A stretch of DNA of 64,000 nt from an uncultured Alcanivorax sp. (GTDB lineage Bacteria; Pseudomonadota; Gammaproteobacteria; Pseudomonadales; Alcanivoracaceae): contig NZ_CAMYIV010000002.1 of the NCBI RefSeq assembly GCF_947258575.1, positions 248,001-312,000 of the forward strand, given 5' to 3'. The notes below the pieces were generated by a model. It was not told where the DNA came from. It searched no databases and saw only the letters and a program-made list of their open reading frames with translations. This document shows positions 39,584-48,414 of this stretch, in pieces. How positions within the stretch are numbered: the stretch's first letter is position 1; each line of letters starts with the position of its first letter. A program made the translations under genes and the position numbers.

Positions 39584-40110
39584 GCGTCACCTCCGTTACT
39601 GCCAGTCTGATCCTGTGGCGCTGAACCGATGCTGATACTCGGGAACAGCTCTTTCTTGATGGTCTGGCCATTGACCTGCGTGTTGTACAGGCGCACGGCA
39701 TCCATGGTGTGGATCATCACCTCATAGGGGGTGTCATCCTCACAGAGCAGGGTTATGGCGGTTTCCTCGGGAAACTTTTCTTTCAGTGTCACCAGATAAT
39801 CATGCAGGGCGGCACTGTCGTGATCCTCGCCCTGATTATCGACAATTTTCAGGACGGCACTGGTGTTACGGTCCACCACTTCATAGCGGTTACCGTAAAT
39901 CAGCACTTCCAGCACCAGCTTGTCTTTTTCGTCGTCTTCCGAAGGTGGACTGCTTTCATTCACCGCCGGCAGGTTCAACTGCAGGATGGAGACCTGCGCG
40001 AAGACCGCGTTGATGAGCAGAAAGGGAATCAGCACTACCATCAGATTCAGAAAGGCAGTGATGTTCAGTTCCACATCGGTGTCGCGCGAACGTCGTCTGC
40101 GAAATCGCAT
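39580..40110 (-). CDS. ExbD/TolR-type motor protein with Asn in place of the proton-carrying Asp
   Basis: It has 176 residues: an Arg-rich N-terminus (RFRRRRSRDTD), one membrane helix and a periplasmic domain ending in a Gly/Asn-rich tail. The segment LNITAFLNLMVVLIPFLL aligns with LNLTSLMDIFTILLIFLL of the next gene, placing Asn22 (codon AAT) where ExbD/TolR proteins have Asp. No other acidic residue is in the helix. It may pair with the Asp-bearing protein in a heterodimer. Confidence 0.87.
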   Translation of the reverse strand: MRFRRRRSRDTDVELNITAFLNLMVVLIPFLLINAVFAQVSILQLNLPAVNESSPPSEDDEKDKLVLEVLIYGNRYEVVDRNTSAVLKIVDNQGEDHDSAALHDYLVTLKEKFPEETAITLLCEDDTPYEVMIHTMDAVRLYNTQVNGQTIKKELFPSISIGSAPQDQTGSNGGDA

Positions 40111-40153
40111 ACCAGATCCTTACACCAGATTGGCGAAAACAAGAAAGTACGGC

Positions 40154-40843
40154 TTACTGGCCGTCGTTCTTGCGCTCTTGCTGGGCAGAAACCTGGCGGA
40201 AGACGTTAACGAATTTCACCGAGGCCATTTCCATGCTATCCACCAGTTTGCCGGCCATGGCGTTGATAAAGGCGAAGGCCAGCAGCATGGGGATGGCGGC
40301 AATCAGGCCGAAGGCGGTGGTGTTCATGGCAACGGAAATGGAGGCGGAAAGCAGGTCGGCTTTCTGGGCCGGGTCAGCACTGGCCACCGCGGTAAAGGCG
40401 CTGATCAGACCGAGAATGGTACCCAGCAGGCCGAGCAGGGTGGCGATGTTGGCAAAGGTGCCGATGTAGGGGGTGCGGGCTTCCAGGCGTGGGATGATTT
40501 CCATCAGGCCTTCTTCCATGGCCAGCTCGATATCGTCATGACGCTTGGCAGTCTTGGCGCGCTCCAGGCCGTAGCCGATGACTTTGGCCATGCCTGTATT
40601 GCTGTTGCTGACCACATCCAGCGCCTGGCGAAATTGGCCCTTGGCGATCAAAGGATAGACGTCTTTCCAGGTTTTCTGGTTCTTTGCCTTGGTGGCCTGG
40701 AGGTAAATGATTCGTTCCAGGGACAGGGCAAGGCCCAGGGCCAGGACGACAAGAATGGGGTACATGAAGAAACCGCCATCCTGAATAAAGGTAATGGCGG
40801 TCTCGACAACCCCAGAGTTCTGGGCGGCGGTGGTGGTTGGCAT
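40154..40843 (-). CDS. MotA/TolQ/ExbB-type proton channel protein
   Basis: It has 229 residues from an ATG preceded by AGGAGA. Three membrane helices are predicted at about 25-43, 125-150 and 168-190, with the family block YIGTFANIATLLGLLGTILG and, in the third helix, SISVAMNTTAFGLIAAIP. It forms the proton-driven pentameric stator with the two ExbD-type proteins encoded 43 bp downstream. The gene order matches AglR-AglQ-AglS of Myxococcus. Confidence 0.92.
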   Translation of the reverse strand: MPTTTAAQNSGVVETAITFIQDGGFFMYPILVVLALGLALSLERIIYLQATKAKNQKTWKDVYPLIAKGQFRQALDVVSNSNTGMAKVIGYGLERAKTAKRHDDIELAMEEGLMEIIPRLEARTPYIGTFANIATLLGLLGTILGLISAFTAVASADPAQKADLLSASISVAMNTTAFGLIAAIPMLLAFAFINAMAGKLVDSMEMASVKFVNVFRQVSAQQERKNDGQ

Positions 40844-40983
40844 GGACTTCTCCTGCGGTATTCCTGTTAGTGTTATTGTTTCGCGTGCAGCAATGCCGTG
40901 GTGGTGGCTGCTACACCTTCCCCAAAGCGCCAATTTTTATCAGAAAAAAGGCGTGGGCGCATCTAGTGATATCGGTTGATGTG

Positions 40984-41271
40984 CTATTTCAGGAACAGAT
41001 CATCATTATCCGGCTCCTGATTAAGGAGCTGGTGATACTCGATTTCCCGCATCAACACCTCCTGGTCCAGGGGCTCAAGTACCCGGTTTAGCAGGGAAGA
41101 GGTGGGATCTTTTTTCTCCAGCTTTACCTCCCGGTCCTTCCAGGGCACCACGTTGAGCACCGTGGGGGCTTCCTGGGTGCCGATCACATTGGTTGACGCT
41201 TCCTGGCCATCGCCTTCAGCGTGGCTGACTGTGGCGCACATGAGGGCGGTGATCACGAGTAAAGGGCGCAT
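40984..41271 (-). CDS. Small secreted protein in motor operon, unknown
   Basis: It has 95 residues with a signal peptide (MRPLLVITALMCATVSHA) and a mature part of about 77 highly charged residues: PWKDREVKLEKKDPTSSLLN and a tail rich in Asp/Glu. No family was recognised. Its ATG sits at the stop codon of the TPR lipoprotein gene, so it is a genuine member of the operon. It is probably periplasmic. Confidence 0.7.
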   Translation of the reverse strand: MRPLLVITALMCATVSHAEGDGQEASTNVIGTQEAPTVLNVVPWKDREVKLEKKDPTSSLLNRVLEPLDQEVLMREIEYHQLLNQEPDNDDLFLK

Positions 41272-42023
41272 CAGTTCAACTCTCCATTCTTGTTACCGGC
41301 ATCCTGGTCCGCCACTGGCTGGCTGGGAGCGTCCGGCGCTCTGCGCTGCAGGTCTACAATCCAGTTGGACACGTTCTCATCCGGCAATTTCTGCAGGTTC
41401 TGGTAGGCCTGAAAATGTTCCAGTGCCAGTTGCAGATCCTGCAGGTAAAGCTCGGCGAGAACCGCCAGGTTGAAATGAGCGCGAGCATATTTCGGGTCCA
41501 GAACCAGAGCCCGCTCATAATGGATACGGGCGTCATCGAACTGGCCCTGCTCACGTAATGCCAAGCCCAGCCCATTGTGGGCATAGGGATTGGCATCATT
41601 GATGGCAAGGGATTGTTCGAAAGCCTGTTGTGCCTTGGCGTAGTCTTCCTGTTCCATGTAGATCAGACCCACATTGAGCTGAGGGCCGGACAGTTGCGGG
41701 AAACGCTCACCCAGGGAGCGGAACATCACCAGGGCTTGCTTGTCTTTGCCAGCTATTCGAGCCTGCAATGCACGGGCATATTCCGCCATGGCCTGCTCGG
41801 CGATCTTTTCTACCTTGGGATCATGGGGTACTGGCGGAATATGAATGGCGTCACTGTCGGCGGCAGCGCCACCGTCTTTCTGTTGCTCATATTTGCTGGT
41901 GCCGCCCTCGCCGGAGCCCTCCAGCCCGATGCCGCCTTTGCTGGCGCAGCCTGACAGTGCCAGGACGGCGAGCAGTGCGGTGGCCGCGCCCAGGCGGCCA
42001 CGATCAGTAAATGATGTCCACAT
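41271..42023 (-). CDS. TPR lipoprotein
   Basis: It has 250 residues. The lipobox is LALSGCAS with Cys26. A Gly-rich stretch follows, then about three to four tetratricopeptide repeats over residues 75-205 (for example NPYAHNGLGLALREQGQFDD and YARAHFNLAVLAELYLQDL). TPRs are scaffolds for protein contacts. It is likely lipid-anchored in the outer membrane or inner membrane on the periplasmic side. Its start overlaps the end of the preceding large TPR gene by 20 bp. Confidence 0.82.
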   Translation of the reverse strand: MWTSFTDRGRLGAATALLAVLALSGCASKGGIGLEGSGEGGTSKYEQQKDGGAAADSDAIHIPPVPHDPKVEKIAEQAMAEYARALQARIAGKDKQALVMFRSLGERFPQLSGPQLNVGLIYMEQEDYAKAQQAFEQSLAINDANPYAHNGLGLALREQGQFDDARIHYERALVLDPKYARAHFNLAVLAELYLQDLQLALEHFQAYQNLQKLPDENVSNWIVDLQRRAPDAPSQPVADQDAGNKNGELN

Positions 42024-44949
42024 AGCTTTCTACCTGTTCAAACTTCGCATAGCGGCCTGGGATCAGTTCTGCCAGAGCGCCAAAGCTTTTCTTTACCCAC
42101 TGGTCATAAATATCGTCGGTGACCAGATTGGTATTGGCGATAAGGATGTCGATAGCCTGGTCCTCGTAGGGGAAGGCCTTGTCTTCCAGCAGCATGGTGT
42201 ACTCTTCGAGCTCCAGTTCATCCAGCCCGTTCGGGCGTTCAGATGCGATCAGGTCGCGGGCCAGTACCCGATACATTTCGCCGATTTTGTAGTTGGCGGC
42301 GGTGGCATATTCCGCGACGCCAATGTCAGCGACTGCCTGGTAATCCGCCAGAGCTTTTTTCATGACGGCGGTCTTGGCGGCCAGGGAGGGTTTCAGCGGC
42401 TGCGTAAGGGTAATGCGTTTGAATTCCGCGAAGTTGGGTTCTGCCAGGGTAAAGCTGGCGTAGGCAGCCAGCCAGGCAACCCGGTCATTGGCTTCACTGC
42501 CGGCTTGGCGGTAGCTGGTCACCAGTTGTTGCAGCCAATGGTTTTCCCGCTCGCTGTTGCCGGTTTTCCGATTCAGCTCTACCAGCCGGAACTGCGCTTC
42601 AGAGCGGAAATCGTAGGGTTGTGGCCATTCCTGTAGATACTGCTGGTAGAGGGCAATGGAGGCCTGGGGCTGTTCGGCCCGGTCCTGCATTTCCGCCGCT
42701 TTCCATAACGCCTGGCGGGAGAGCTCCGGATCGTCGCCTTTGTAATTGGCGGCAATCAACTGTAGCTCGCCGGCTGCGGCGGTGTAGTTGCCCTGTTTCT
42801 CGTAGGCAATGGCCAGCTTGTCGGGGATGGTGTCGGTGAGCGGGTCGTCGGGGTAGCGCTGACGGAAGGCCTCCAGAACCGGGATGGCATCGGCGCCGCG
42901 GCCCTGGTTGATGAACAGGGTGGCGGCATCGAATTCGGCATTCTTGCGAACCGCCGCTTCCGGCACGGCCTGGCCAACACGCAGGAAGGTGGCAGCGGCG
43001 ATATCCAGGTTACCCTGTTCCTGCTGCTGCTCGGCCTGGCGGTAAATGCTGACCGCCAGTTTCTCCCGGTATTGTGCGCGTTGTTTGGCGGACATCTGCA
43101 TATCGAGCAGTTTGCCGTAAGCCATTTCGGCCACTTTGAAACGGCCCAGATCGAATTCACCGTTGGCAATGGTGGCCCAGCCATAGCGCATCAGCTCGGC
43201 GGAAGGGGGCGGTTGTCGATTGACCAGAATGCCTGCGGTTTTCACAGCGCCTTCCACGTCACCCAGCGCCAGTTGGTCCTCGGCGGTGTCATGCAACACA
43301 TTGGGGACTTCCGGGTGTTCCGGGAAGCGTTGTCCGTATTGCTGGGCGCTGGCGATTTTCTTGGTCCGCCAACTGCTTTCCTGTTCCTCGTCCGGGTTGC
43401 TGTCGAGAATCTGCTGGTAGGCTACCAGGGCGTTGAAGGCGGCATCACCGCCTTTTTCATAGCCTTGGTACTGATAGGCCGTACGTTCAAACTCGCTGAT
43501 AGCGGCAGGGAAATCCTCGGCGGCGTAGAGCACTTCCGCATAGCGGTGATTAACCTTGCCCTGGTCTTCGCTCGGAGGAGGGGTGTCCAGGTATTCCTGG
43601 TACCAGCGCGCCGGGTTGCGGTAATCCCCCGGGTTGCCGGATTTCTGGGCCAGCACATGGTGGTATTCGGCCAGGTCGAGAATATGGCCCTTGAGCAGCG
43701 ATACATACTCTTCACGAATATCGGGATGGCGGACCCAGTAATCGCTGTTGATCCCATAATGCTGAATGAATTTTTCCTTGGCCGGCAACACCAGGGTAGG
43801 GAAGCCACCTTTCTGGTAGGCGTCGATCTGCAGACTGGAGAATTCCGGTGCCAGGGTGGAATCCGGGTACACCTGGACAAACATGTCGAAGGCTTCTGCT
43901 GCATCGCGGAAGCGCTCCTGGCTCAGGTAGACCTGGCCCAGGGAGCGATAGATATCCGGTTCGTAATCCCGCTTGCCGTTGCGAGCAAACCATTTTTTCA
44001 CCGACTGTGGACCATCCAGGTTACTGAATGCCAGGCTCACCACGCGCTGGGTGTCGGCGAACAATTTATTTTCCATGCTGGTGTCGTCATTGAGCTCACT
44101 GGCGCCATTCAGGGTGTCCAGCAGGGTAAAGAAGCTGGCCTGGGCCAGCTCGTAGTCGCCCAGTTTGTAATGGCTCCAGCCATGCTTGTAGAGCGCCTGG
44201 CTGTAGAATTCATTATTCGCGCCGCGGTTGATGACGTCCGCGTAGGCTTTTTCTGCGTAATCGTAATCACCGTCCGAGAACAGCATTTCGCCCCGACGGA
44301 ACTGGGATTCCAGTGCCCATTCGCTGTTTGGATACTGCGCTACCAGGGCGTCCAGGCTGGCGCGAGCCTGTTCCAGGTTGCCATCCATGGCGTAGGCCTT
44401 GGATAACAGGTAATAGGCTTCGGCGCGCTGCTCCGGGTCGTTGGTGCTGTTAAGCAATTCCTGATACAGGGCGATGGCGGTGTTGTAATCCACGTCCTTA
44501 TCGGCCAGCGATGGCGCCATGGTGCCGGCCAGATCCAGCAGCGCCAGTTTGCGTTCGGTATCCGGTGTGGTGTTCACCTGCTCCATGGCGTTGTCGTAGA
44601 CGAGTTTGTCCACTTTTTGTTCGAGACGCTCGTTGTCGGCGTCTTCAATACCCATTTCCTGTTCGGTGGCGGAGGACAGGGCCAGATCCGCCATGCGCCG
44701 GAGGGTCTTGGCTCGACGCTCCGGGTCGTCGAACAGCTCAGCGGCCTGCCGGTAGCTGTTCAATGCATCCTGGGTGCTGGCACTTTCCAGTTGCTGTTCT
44801 TCGATGATGATGTCGGTGCTTTCCAGATCCGCCAGGGTTGTCCCCCCGAAACGGGCCTGTTGCTCCAGTGTGCCGTTCTGCGGTGCAGACGCGCAGCCGC
44901 CAAGAGCAATGATTGCGGCTGCCAGCCCATGCAGGCGAAATCGGTTCAC
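42004..44949 (-). CDS. Large TPR lipoprotein of the motor operon
   Basis: It has 981 residues. The lipobox is ALGGCAS with Cys19. Almost all the rest is helical TPR-like repeat, for example EQRAEAYYLLSKAYAMDGNL, ALYKHGWSHYKLGDYELAQ and DYEPDIYRSLGQVYLSQERF. It probably forms a long periplasmic scaffold. Similar large TPR proteins (GltD/AgmU type) belong to the Myxococcus gliding complex, though no orthology is claimed. It overlaps both neighbours, which implies coupled translation. Confidence 0.82.
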   Translation of the reverse strand: MNRFRLHGLAAAIIALGGCASAPQNGTLEQQARFGGTTLADLESTDIIIEEQQLESASTQDALNSYRQAAELFDDPERRAKTLRRMADLALSSATEQEMGIEDADNERLEQKVDKLVYDNAMEQVNTTPDTERKLALLDLAGTMAPSLADKDVDYNTAIALYQELLNSTNDPEQRAEAYYLLSKAYAMDGNLEQARASLDALVAQYPNSEWALESQFRRGEMLFSDGDYDYAEKAYADVINRGANNEFYSQALYKHGWSHYKLGDYELAQASFFTLLDTLNGASELNDDTSMENKLFADTQRVVSLAFSNLDGPQSVKKWFARNGKRDYEPDIYRSLGQVYLSQERFRDAAEAFDMFVQVYPDSTLAPEFSSLQIDAYQKGGFPTLVLPAKEKFIQHYGINSDYWVRHPDIREEYVSLLKGHILDLAEYHHVLAQKSGNPGDYRNPARWYQEYLDTPPPSEDQGKVNHRYAEVLYAAEDFPAAISEFERTAYQYQGYEKGGDAAFNALVAYQQILDSNPDEEQESSWRTKKIASAQQYGQRFPEHPEVPNVLHDTAEDQLALGDVEGAVKTAGILVNRQPPPSAELMRYGWATIANGEFDLGRFKVAEMAYGKLLDMQMSAKQRAQYREKLAVSIYRQAEQQQEQGNLDIAAATFLRVGQAVPEAAVRKNAEFDAATLFINQGRGADAIPVLEAFRQRYPDDPLTDTIPDKLAIAYEKQGNYTAAAGELQLIAANYKGDDPELSRQALWKAAEMQDRAEQPQASIALYQQYLQEWPQPYDFRSEAQFRLVELNRKTGNSERENHWLQQLVTSYRQAGSEANDRVAWLAAYASFTLAEPNFAEFKRITLTQPLKPSLAAKTAVMKKALADYQAVADIGVAEYATAANYKIGEMYRVLARDLIASERPNGLDELELEEYTMLLEDKAFPYEDQAIDILIANTNLVTDDIYDQWVKKSFGALAELIPGRYAKFEQVESYVDIIY

Positions 44950-46862
44950 GATCCTGTCCTCTGTTTGCTGCCGTCGGATGCCGAAGAGTCCTGCAGGCGG
45001 GCAACGGCCAGATGGGCCTCGGCCAACTGGTCTGCCAGTTTCTGCTGGTTGGCCAATAGCAGCGCAAGGGCATCGGCCTGCATGCTCTTTTCCAGAGCCT
45101 CTAGGGTGTCTTCGGTAAGACGCTTTATTGTTTCAATTCGCTGGGTCTGCTCGGCCAGTCTTTGGCCAAGGTCGTCCCGGGTGCGCAGAGTGGCATCACG
45201 GATCTGCTGTTGTACGGCAGCAATTCGTTCGCCCAGAACACTGCTTTCTTCTCGTAATTGGGTAGCAGCTTGCTCCTGTTTTTGCCGTTGTTCTATCGAC
45301 TGGTGAGCAATATCCCACAACAACAGGCCGCGTACTTTGCGTAAACGAAGGGCATTGGCATGGCTTGAGCCGGGCAAAGTGCCGAACTGGCGTGCCATGG
45401 CATCCACTTTCTTCCACATGATGGCCTGTTCGGCGTTGGCCACGTCTTGCGGTTTACTCATGTCGACAAAGTTGGGGATCGCTGCGGAGACCTTGTCACT
45501 GGCCAGGGCCAGCTGTTCCTGTCGGCTCATGTGGCGGGTCATTTCGCCGCGCACATGGGGCAGGTTGCGGCTCAGGCTTTGCTGCTGGATTTGATAGGTT
45601 TCCTGAAGCGCAGGCAGTGACTGCTGCCATTTCTCTACCATGCTCTTGATCTGGTGAATCTGTCGGTAGTGCTCGAAGCGTTGGGCAAAGGCGTTGCTGG
45701 AGAACAGCTTGTAGAGATAAGAGAGTTCATTGCCCTGGGCCAGATCACCACTATTGGCTGGCAGCAGGCCGGCCTGATTACCGTCTTCCGGTAGCAAGGC
45801 TTCCGACCAACCGGGTTTGGCGATGTTGTCGATGGCTTTCTGGATATCTTTCAATGCCTGACGGTATTCCGAGGCGGCATACTGGTAGCCGGCCAGGGCC
45901 TGGGGCAGACCTCCGAGCTCTTCGTAGGCACGGGGGGCCAGCATGAGCGCTTCCTGCACGGAGGGGTGGCTGCTGTTGCGGCGTACCGCTTCCAGCCACA
46001 GGGGCAGGGCGCGTTTTATCTCGCCGGCCCGGTAATTGGCCAGTCCCAGGGCGAGTAAGGCATCTTCGGAGAAGGGACCGTCACTGCGGACTTGGCGCAG
46101 GTCTGCACGGGCGCTTTGCAATTTACCTTCTCTCAATTCGGTCAGGCCGGATGCCAGAGCGGCCCGATCGCGCAGGGCGAGAGCCTGGTCAGAACTGCCA
46201 CCGGCTTCCAGCAGGGATTTGAGCAGGGCTACCCCCTGTTCACGGTGACCGCCGCGAATCAATGCCACGCCCATGTTGTAAGTGGCGTAGCGGCCTTCGT
46301 CCGTGCTCAGGGGAACGGAGTGCAGATAATCCAGGGCGCCGGCAAAATCTTCCTCGGCCATGAAGATATTGGCCAGCATGAGACGTCGGCGGGCGTCGTC
46401 TGCCGGATCCAGGCCTTCCACGTTTTCGCCGTCCAGAATCATGGCGGCTTCCGCCAGATTGCCTTCACGATAGTGCAGAGCGGCCTTGTGCAGCCAGGTC
46501 TGGGCCCGGGTGCGGCTGAGAATGTCCTTTTCCAACAGGCGGTTGAAGATGACCTCTGCCTTGCCTGGCAGGCCATAGGTTACATAGAGATCGCCCAGCA
46601 ACAGCTCCGCGTAGTCGGTGTCCTCATTGAATAGGGCCTGCTGCTGATTGACCAGCAGCGTGTTGATGGCATTGAAGTTGGCATGACGATAGTAGTCGAA
46701 CATGACCTCGCCAAAAGCCAGGTAGCGGTGCTCCTCTTGGCCAAGAGGTATCGGACCTTCGTTGATATCATCGAAGAACTCGACTTTTGCCGCCTGGACG
46801 GGGGACAACAGGGTGGCGAGGCACGCCGCGACCAGCCACCGTTTTCGCCGCACCTGTGTCAT
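44946..46862 (-). CDS. Secreted TPR/coiled-coil protein of the motor operon
   Basis: It has 638 residues from the ATG that overlaps the preceding stop as ATGA; a GTG twelve bases earlier is possible. The signal peptide ends near SPVQA (residue 23). Residues 40-330 carry TPR-like helical pairs (TYGLPGKAEVIFNRLLEKD, DALLALGLANYRAGEIKRAL). A long coiled coil occupies about 520-620, rich in Gln, Glu and Leu. It is periplasmic and probably structural. Confidence 0.8.
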   Translation of the reverse strand: MTQVRRKRWLVAACLATLLSPVQAAKVEFFDDINEGPIPLGQEEHRYLAFGEVMFDYYRHANFNAINTLLVNQQQALFNEDTDYAELLLGDLYVTYGLPGKAEVIFNRLLEKDILSRTRAQTWLHKAALHYREGNLAEAAMILDGENVEGLDPADDARRRLMLANIFMAEEDFAGALDYLHSVPLSTDEGRYATYNMGVALIRGGHREQGVALLKSLLEAGGSSDQALALRDRAALASGLTELREGKLQSARADLRQVRSDGPFSEDALLALGLANYRAGEIKRALPLWLEAVRRNSSHPSVQEALMLAPRAYEELGGLPQALAGYQYAASEYRQALKDIQKAIDNIAKPGWSEALLPEDGNQAGLLPANSGDLAQGNELSYLYKLFSSNAFAQRFEHYRQIHQIKSMVEKWQQSLPALQETYQIQQQSLSRNLPHVRGEMTRHMSRQEQLALASDKVSAAIPNFVDMSKPQDVANAEQAIMWKKVDAMARQFGTLPGSSHANALRLRKVRGLLLWDIAHQSIEQRQKQEQAATQLREESSVLGERIAAVQQQIRDATLRTRDDLGQRLAEQTQRIETIKRLTEDTLEALEKSMQADALALLLANQQKLADQLAEAHLAVARLQDSSASDGSKQRTGS

Positions 46863-47377
46863 TGCTGATTCCACTCACGGAATTCAAACTTGTGTTGCTG
46901 CTTGTTCAGGTCGTCCACCACCTGCATTTCCACCATTTTCTTGCCGGCACCCTTGGTGAAGGTATAGCTGGTGGTTTTCTGGTAATCCTTGCCGAGTGGA
47001 TCATAGCCGGTGATGGTGGCTTCCATGACATGGCGGCCACTGGCCAGGTTACCGGTGTAAAGACGTTGGATGCCGCCCTTGGTGAGGGCCTCGAATTCCT
47101 GGTCACTGTAAAAATGGTAACCCACGTGTTGGCCATCAATGGTCAGATTCACGTCGACCAGGCGGATCGGCGTACCCACATCCACGGAGACAAAGATGCT
47201 GGTTTGTGGGCTGGCATAGAGGAGCTCCTGCTCGAGCAGGGTGAGGTCCCGGTTCAGGTCCAGGGCTTCGCTTTTCAGCTGGCGGATCTGCTCGGACAGA
47301 CCATCGTCATCGGCGGCGCTGGCGACCGTACACAGGCCGATAAGGAAGGCGCCGCACAGGGGCAAGAGTGCTTTCAT
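46859..47377 (-). CDS. Secreted 172-residue protein at head of motor operon, unknown
   Basis: The signal peptide ends near VASA (about residue 21), followed by a short coiled coil (LSEQIRQLKSEALDLNRDL) and a probably beta-rich domain with VSVDVGTPIRLVDVNLTIDG and SGRHVMEATITGYDPLG. It has the look of a small periplasmic immunoglobulin-like binding domain. No family was recognised. It is the first gene of the nine-gene minus-strand run, so the promoter should lie just upstream. Confidence 0.72.
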   Translation of the reverse strand: MKALLPLCGAFLIGLCTVASAADDDGLSEQIRQLKSEALDLNRDLTLLEQELLYASPQTSIFVSVDVGTPIRLVDVNLTIDGQHVGYHFYSDQEFEALTKGGIQRLYTGNLASGRHVMEATITGYDPLGKDYQKTTSYTFTKGAGKKMVEMQVVDDLNKQQHKFEFREWNQQ

Positions 47378-47542
47378 GGGGTGGCGATCGCTTTGTGTTG
47401 TTGTTATTGGCCGGTAACCGGCTGGCGTAGTGACTAGTTGTAATCAGAAGAATGCCTTAAATCAAGGGGAACAGTCAGTCATTATTGGCCGTGAGAGCCG
47501 ATTTTGGTGGCTTCTATAGTCAAGGAATTGCGTTTAATTGCT
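47378..47542. promoter_or_regulatory. Divergent promoter region between motor operon and kinase gene
   Basis: This 165-bp AT-richer spacer separates two diverging genes and must hold promoters for both. It contains a GTTGTTGTTATTGGCC stretch next to the motor operon start and TTTAATTGCTATGAAATTG at the kinase start. No exact -35/-10 pair or operator could be fixed by eye. Confidence 0.4.
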
Positions 47543-48403
47543 ATGAAATTGCCATTATTGCTGATGAATGCCCTGAATCAGGCTGGTTTGCAGGGGGATT
47601 GGACTCTGACGCCAGTGGCGGGTGGCGACACCGCCCGTAGTGGCGTGCTCGAGGATGGCGTGAGTCGTTATTTTGTTAAACAACATCGCAACCCTCTGTT
47701 GCTGGAAGCGGAAGCGCGTGGCCTTGAGGCGCTGGCAGCAAGCCTGAGAGTCCCCAGGGTGGTGCACTGTTACTCATCCAGTGAAGGCGGTGTGCTGATT
47801 CTGGAGCACCTTCCTATTGCTTCCCTGACGGGAAGCAACCAGTGGATGGCCGCCGGAGCAGCGCTGGCTTGCCTGCACCGGGTTGAAGGGCCTGCCCGGT
47901 ACGGCAGTCACCCGGATAACTTTATCGGCGCCAGCCCGCAGAGCAACGCGGACCACGGTGACTGGATCACCTTTTTTACCAACGAAAGGCTGGCGCCCCA
48001 GCTGCAACGGGCCACTCAGCGGGGGCTGCCGCCAGTGGCTGCGGAGCGCACTGCCCGGGTCATCGAACAACTGGACCGCTGGCTTCCTTCCCGGCCGCCC
48101 TGTGCCCGGGTGCACGGTGATCTGTGGCAGGGCAACCTGGGGCAGGTGAACGGGGAGCCGGTGTTCTACGATCCGGCCTGTTATCATGGCGATCCGCAGG
48201 TGGATCTGGCCATGTTGAACCTGTTTGGCGGTGTGCCTGCGGCGTTCTATCAAGGCTATCAGGCGGAGTATCCCTCTACGTTGCGATACCAGGCCTGGCC
48301 CGTGTATGACCTGTATCACTGGTTGAATCACTACACTCTTTTTGGTGGCCAGTATGCCCGGGCAGTGGATGACACTGCCCGCCGCTTGCTGGCCTCCCGT
48401 TGA
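47543..48403 (+). CDS. Fructosamine/ketosamine-3-kinase family protein
   Basis: It has 286 residues, similar in length to E. coli YniA. Family members phosphorylate ketosamines on glycated proteins or small molecules, starting their deglycation. The catalytic segment is [14 protein letters not shown] with [18 protein letters not shown] behind it, and LILEHLP is the hinge. The ATG at 47543 was chosen; an upstream GTG at 47504 would add 13 residues. The substrate is unproven. Confidence 0.87.
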   Translation: MKLPLLLMNALNQAGLQGDWTLTPVAGGDTARSGVLEDGVSRYFVKQHRNPLLLEAEARGLEALAASLRVPRVVHCYSSSEGGVLILEHLPIASLTGSNQWMAAGAALACLHRVEGPARYGSHPDNFIGASPQSNADHGDWITFFTNERLAPQLQRATQRGLPPVAAERTARVIEQLDRWLPSRPPCARVHGDLWQGNLGQVNGEPVFYDPACYHGDPQVDLAMLNLFGGVPAAFYQGYQAEYPSTLRYQAWPVYDLYHWLNHYTLFGGQYARAVDDTARRLLASR

Positions 48404-48414
48404 CAGGAAAAGCG

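Noticed and set aside
43072-44406. 444-residue plus-strand frame inside the motor operon
   Set aside because: Opposite the large TPR lipoprotein gene, with no signal, motif or ribosome-binding site.
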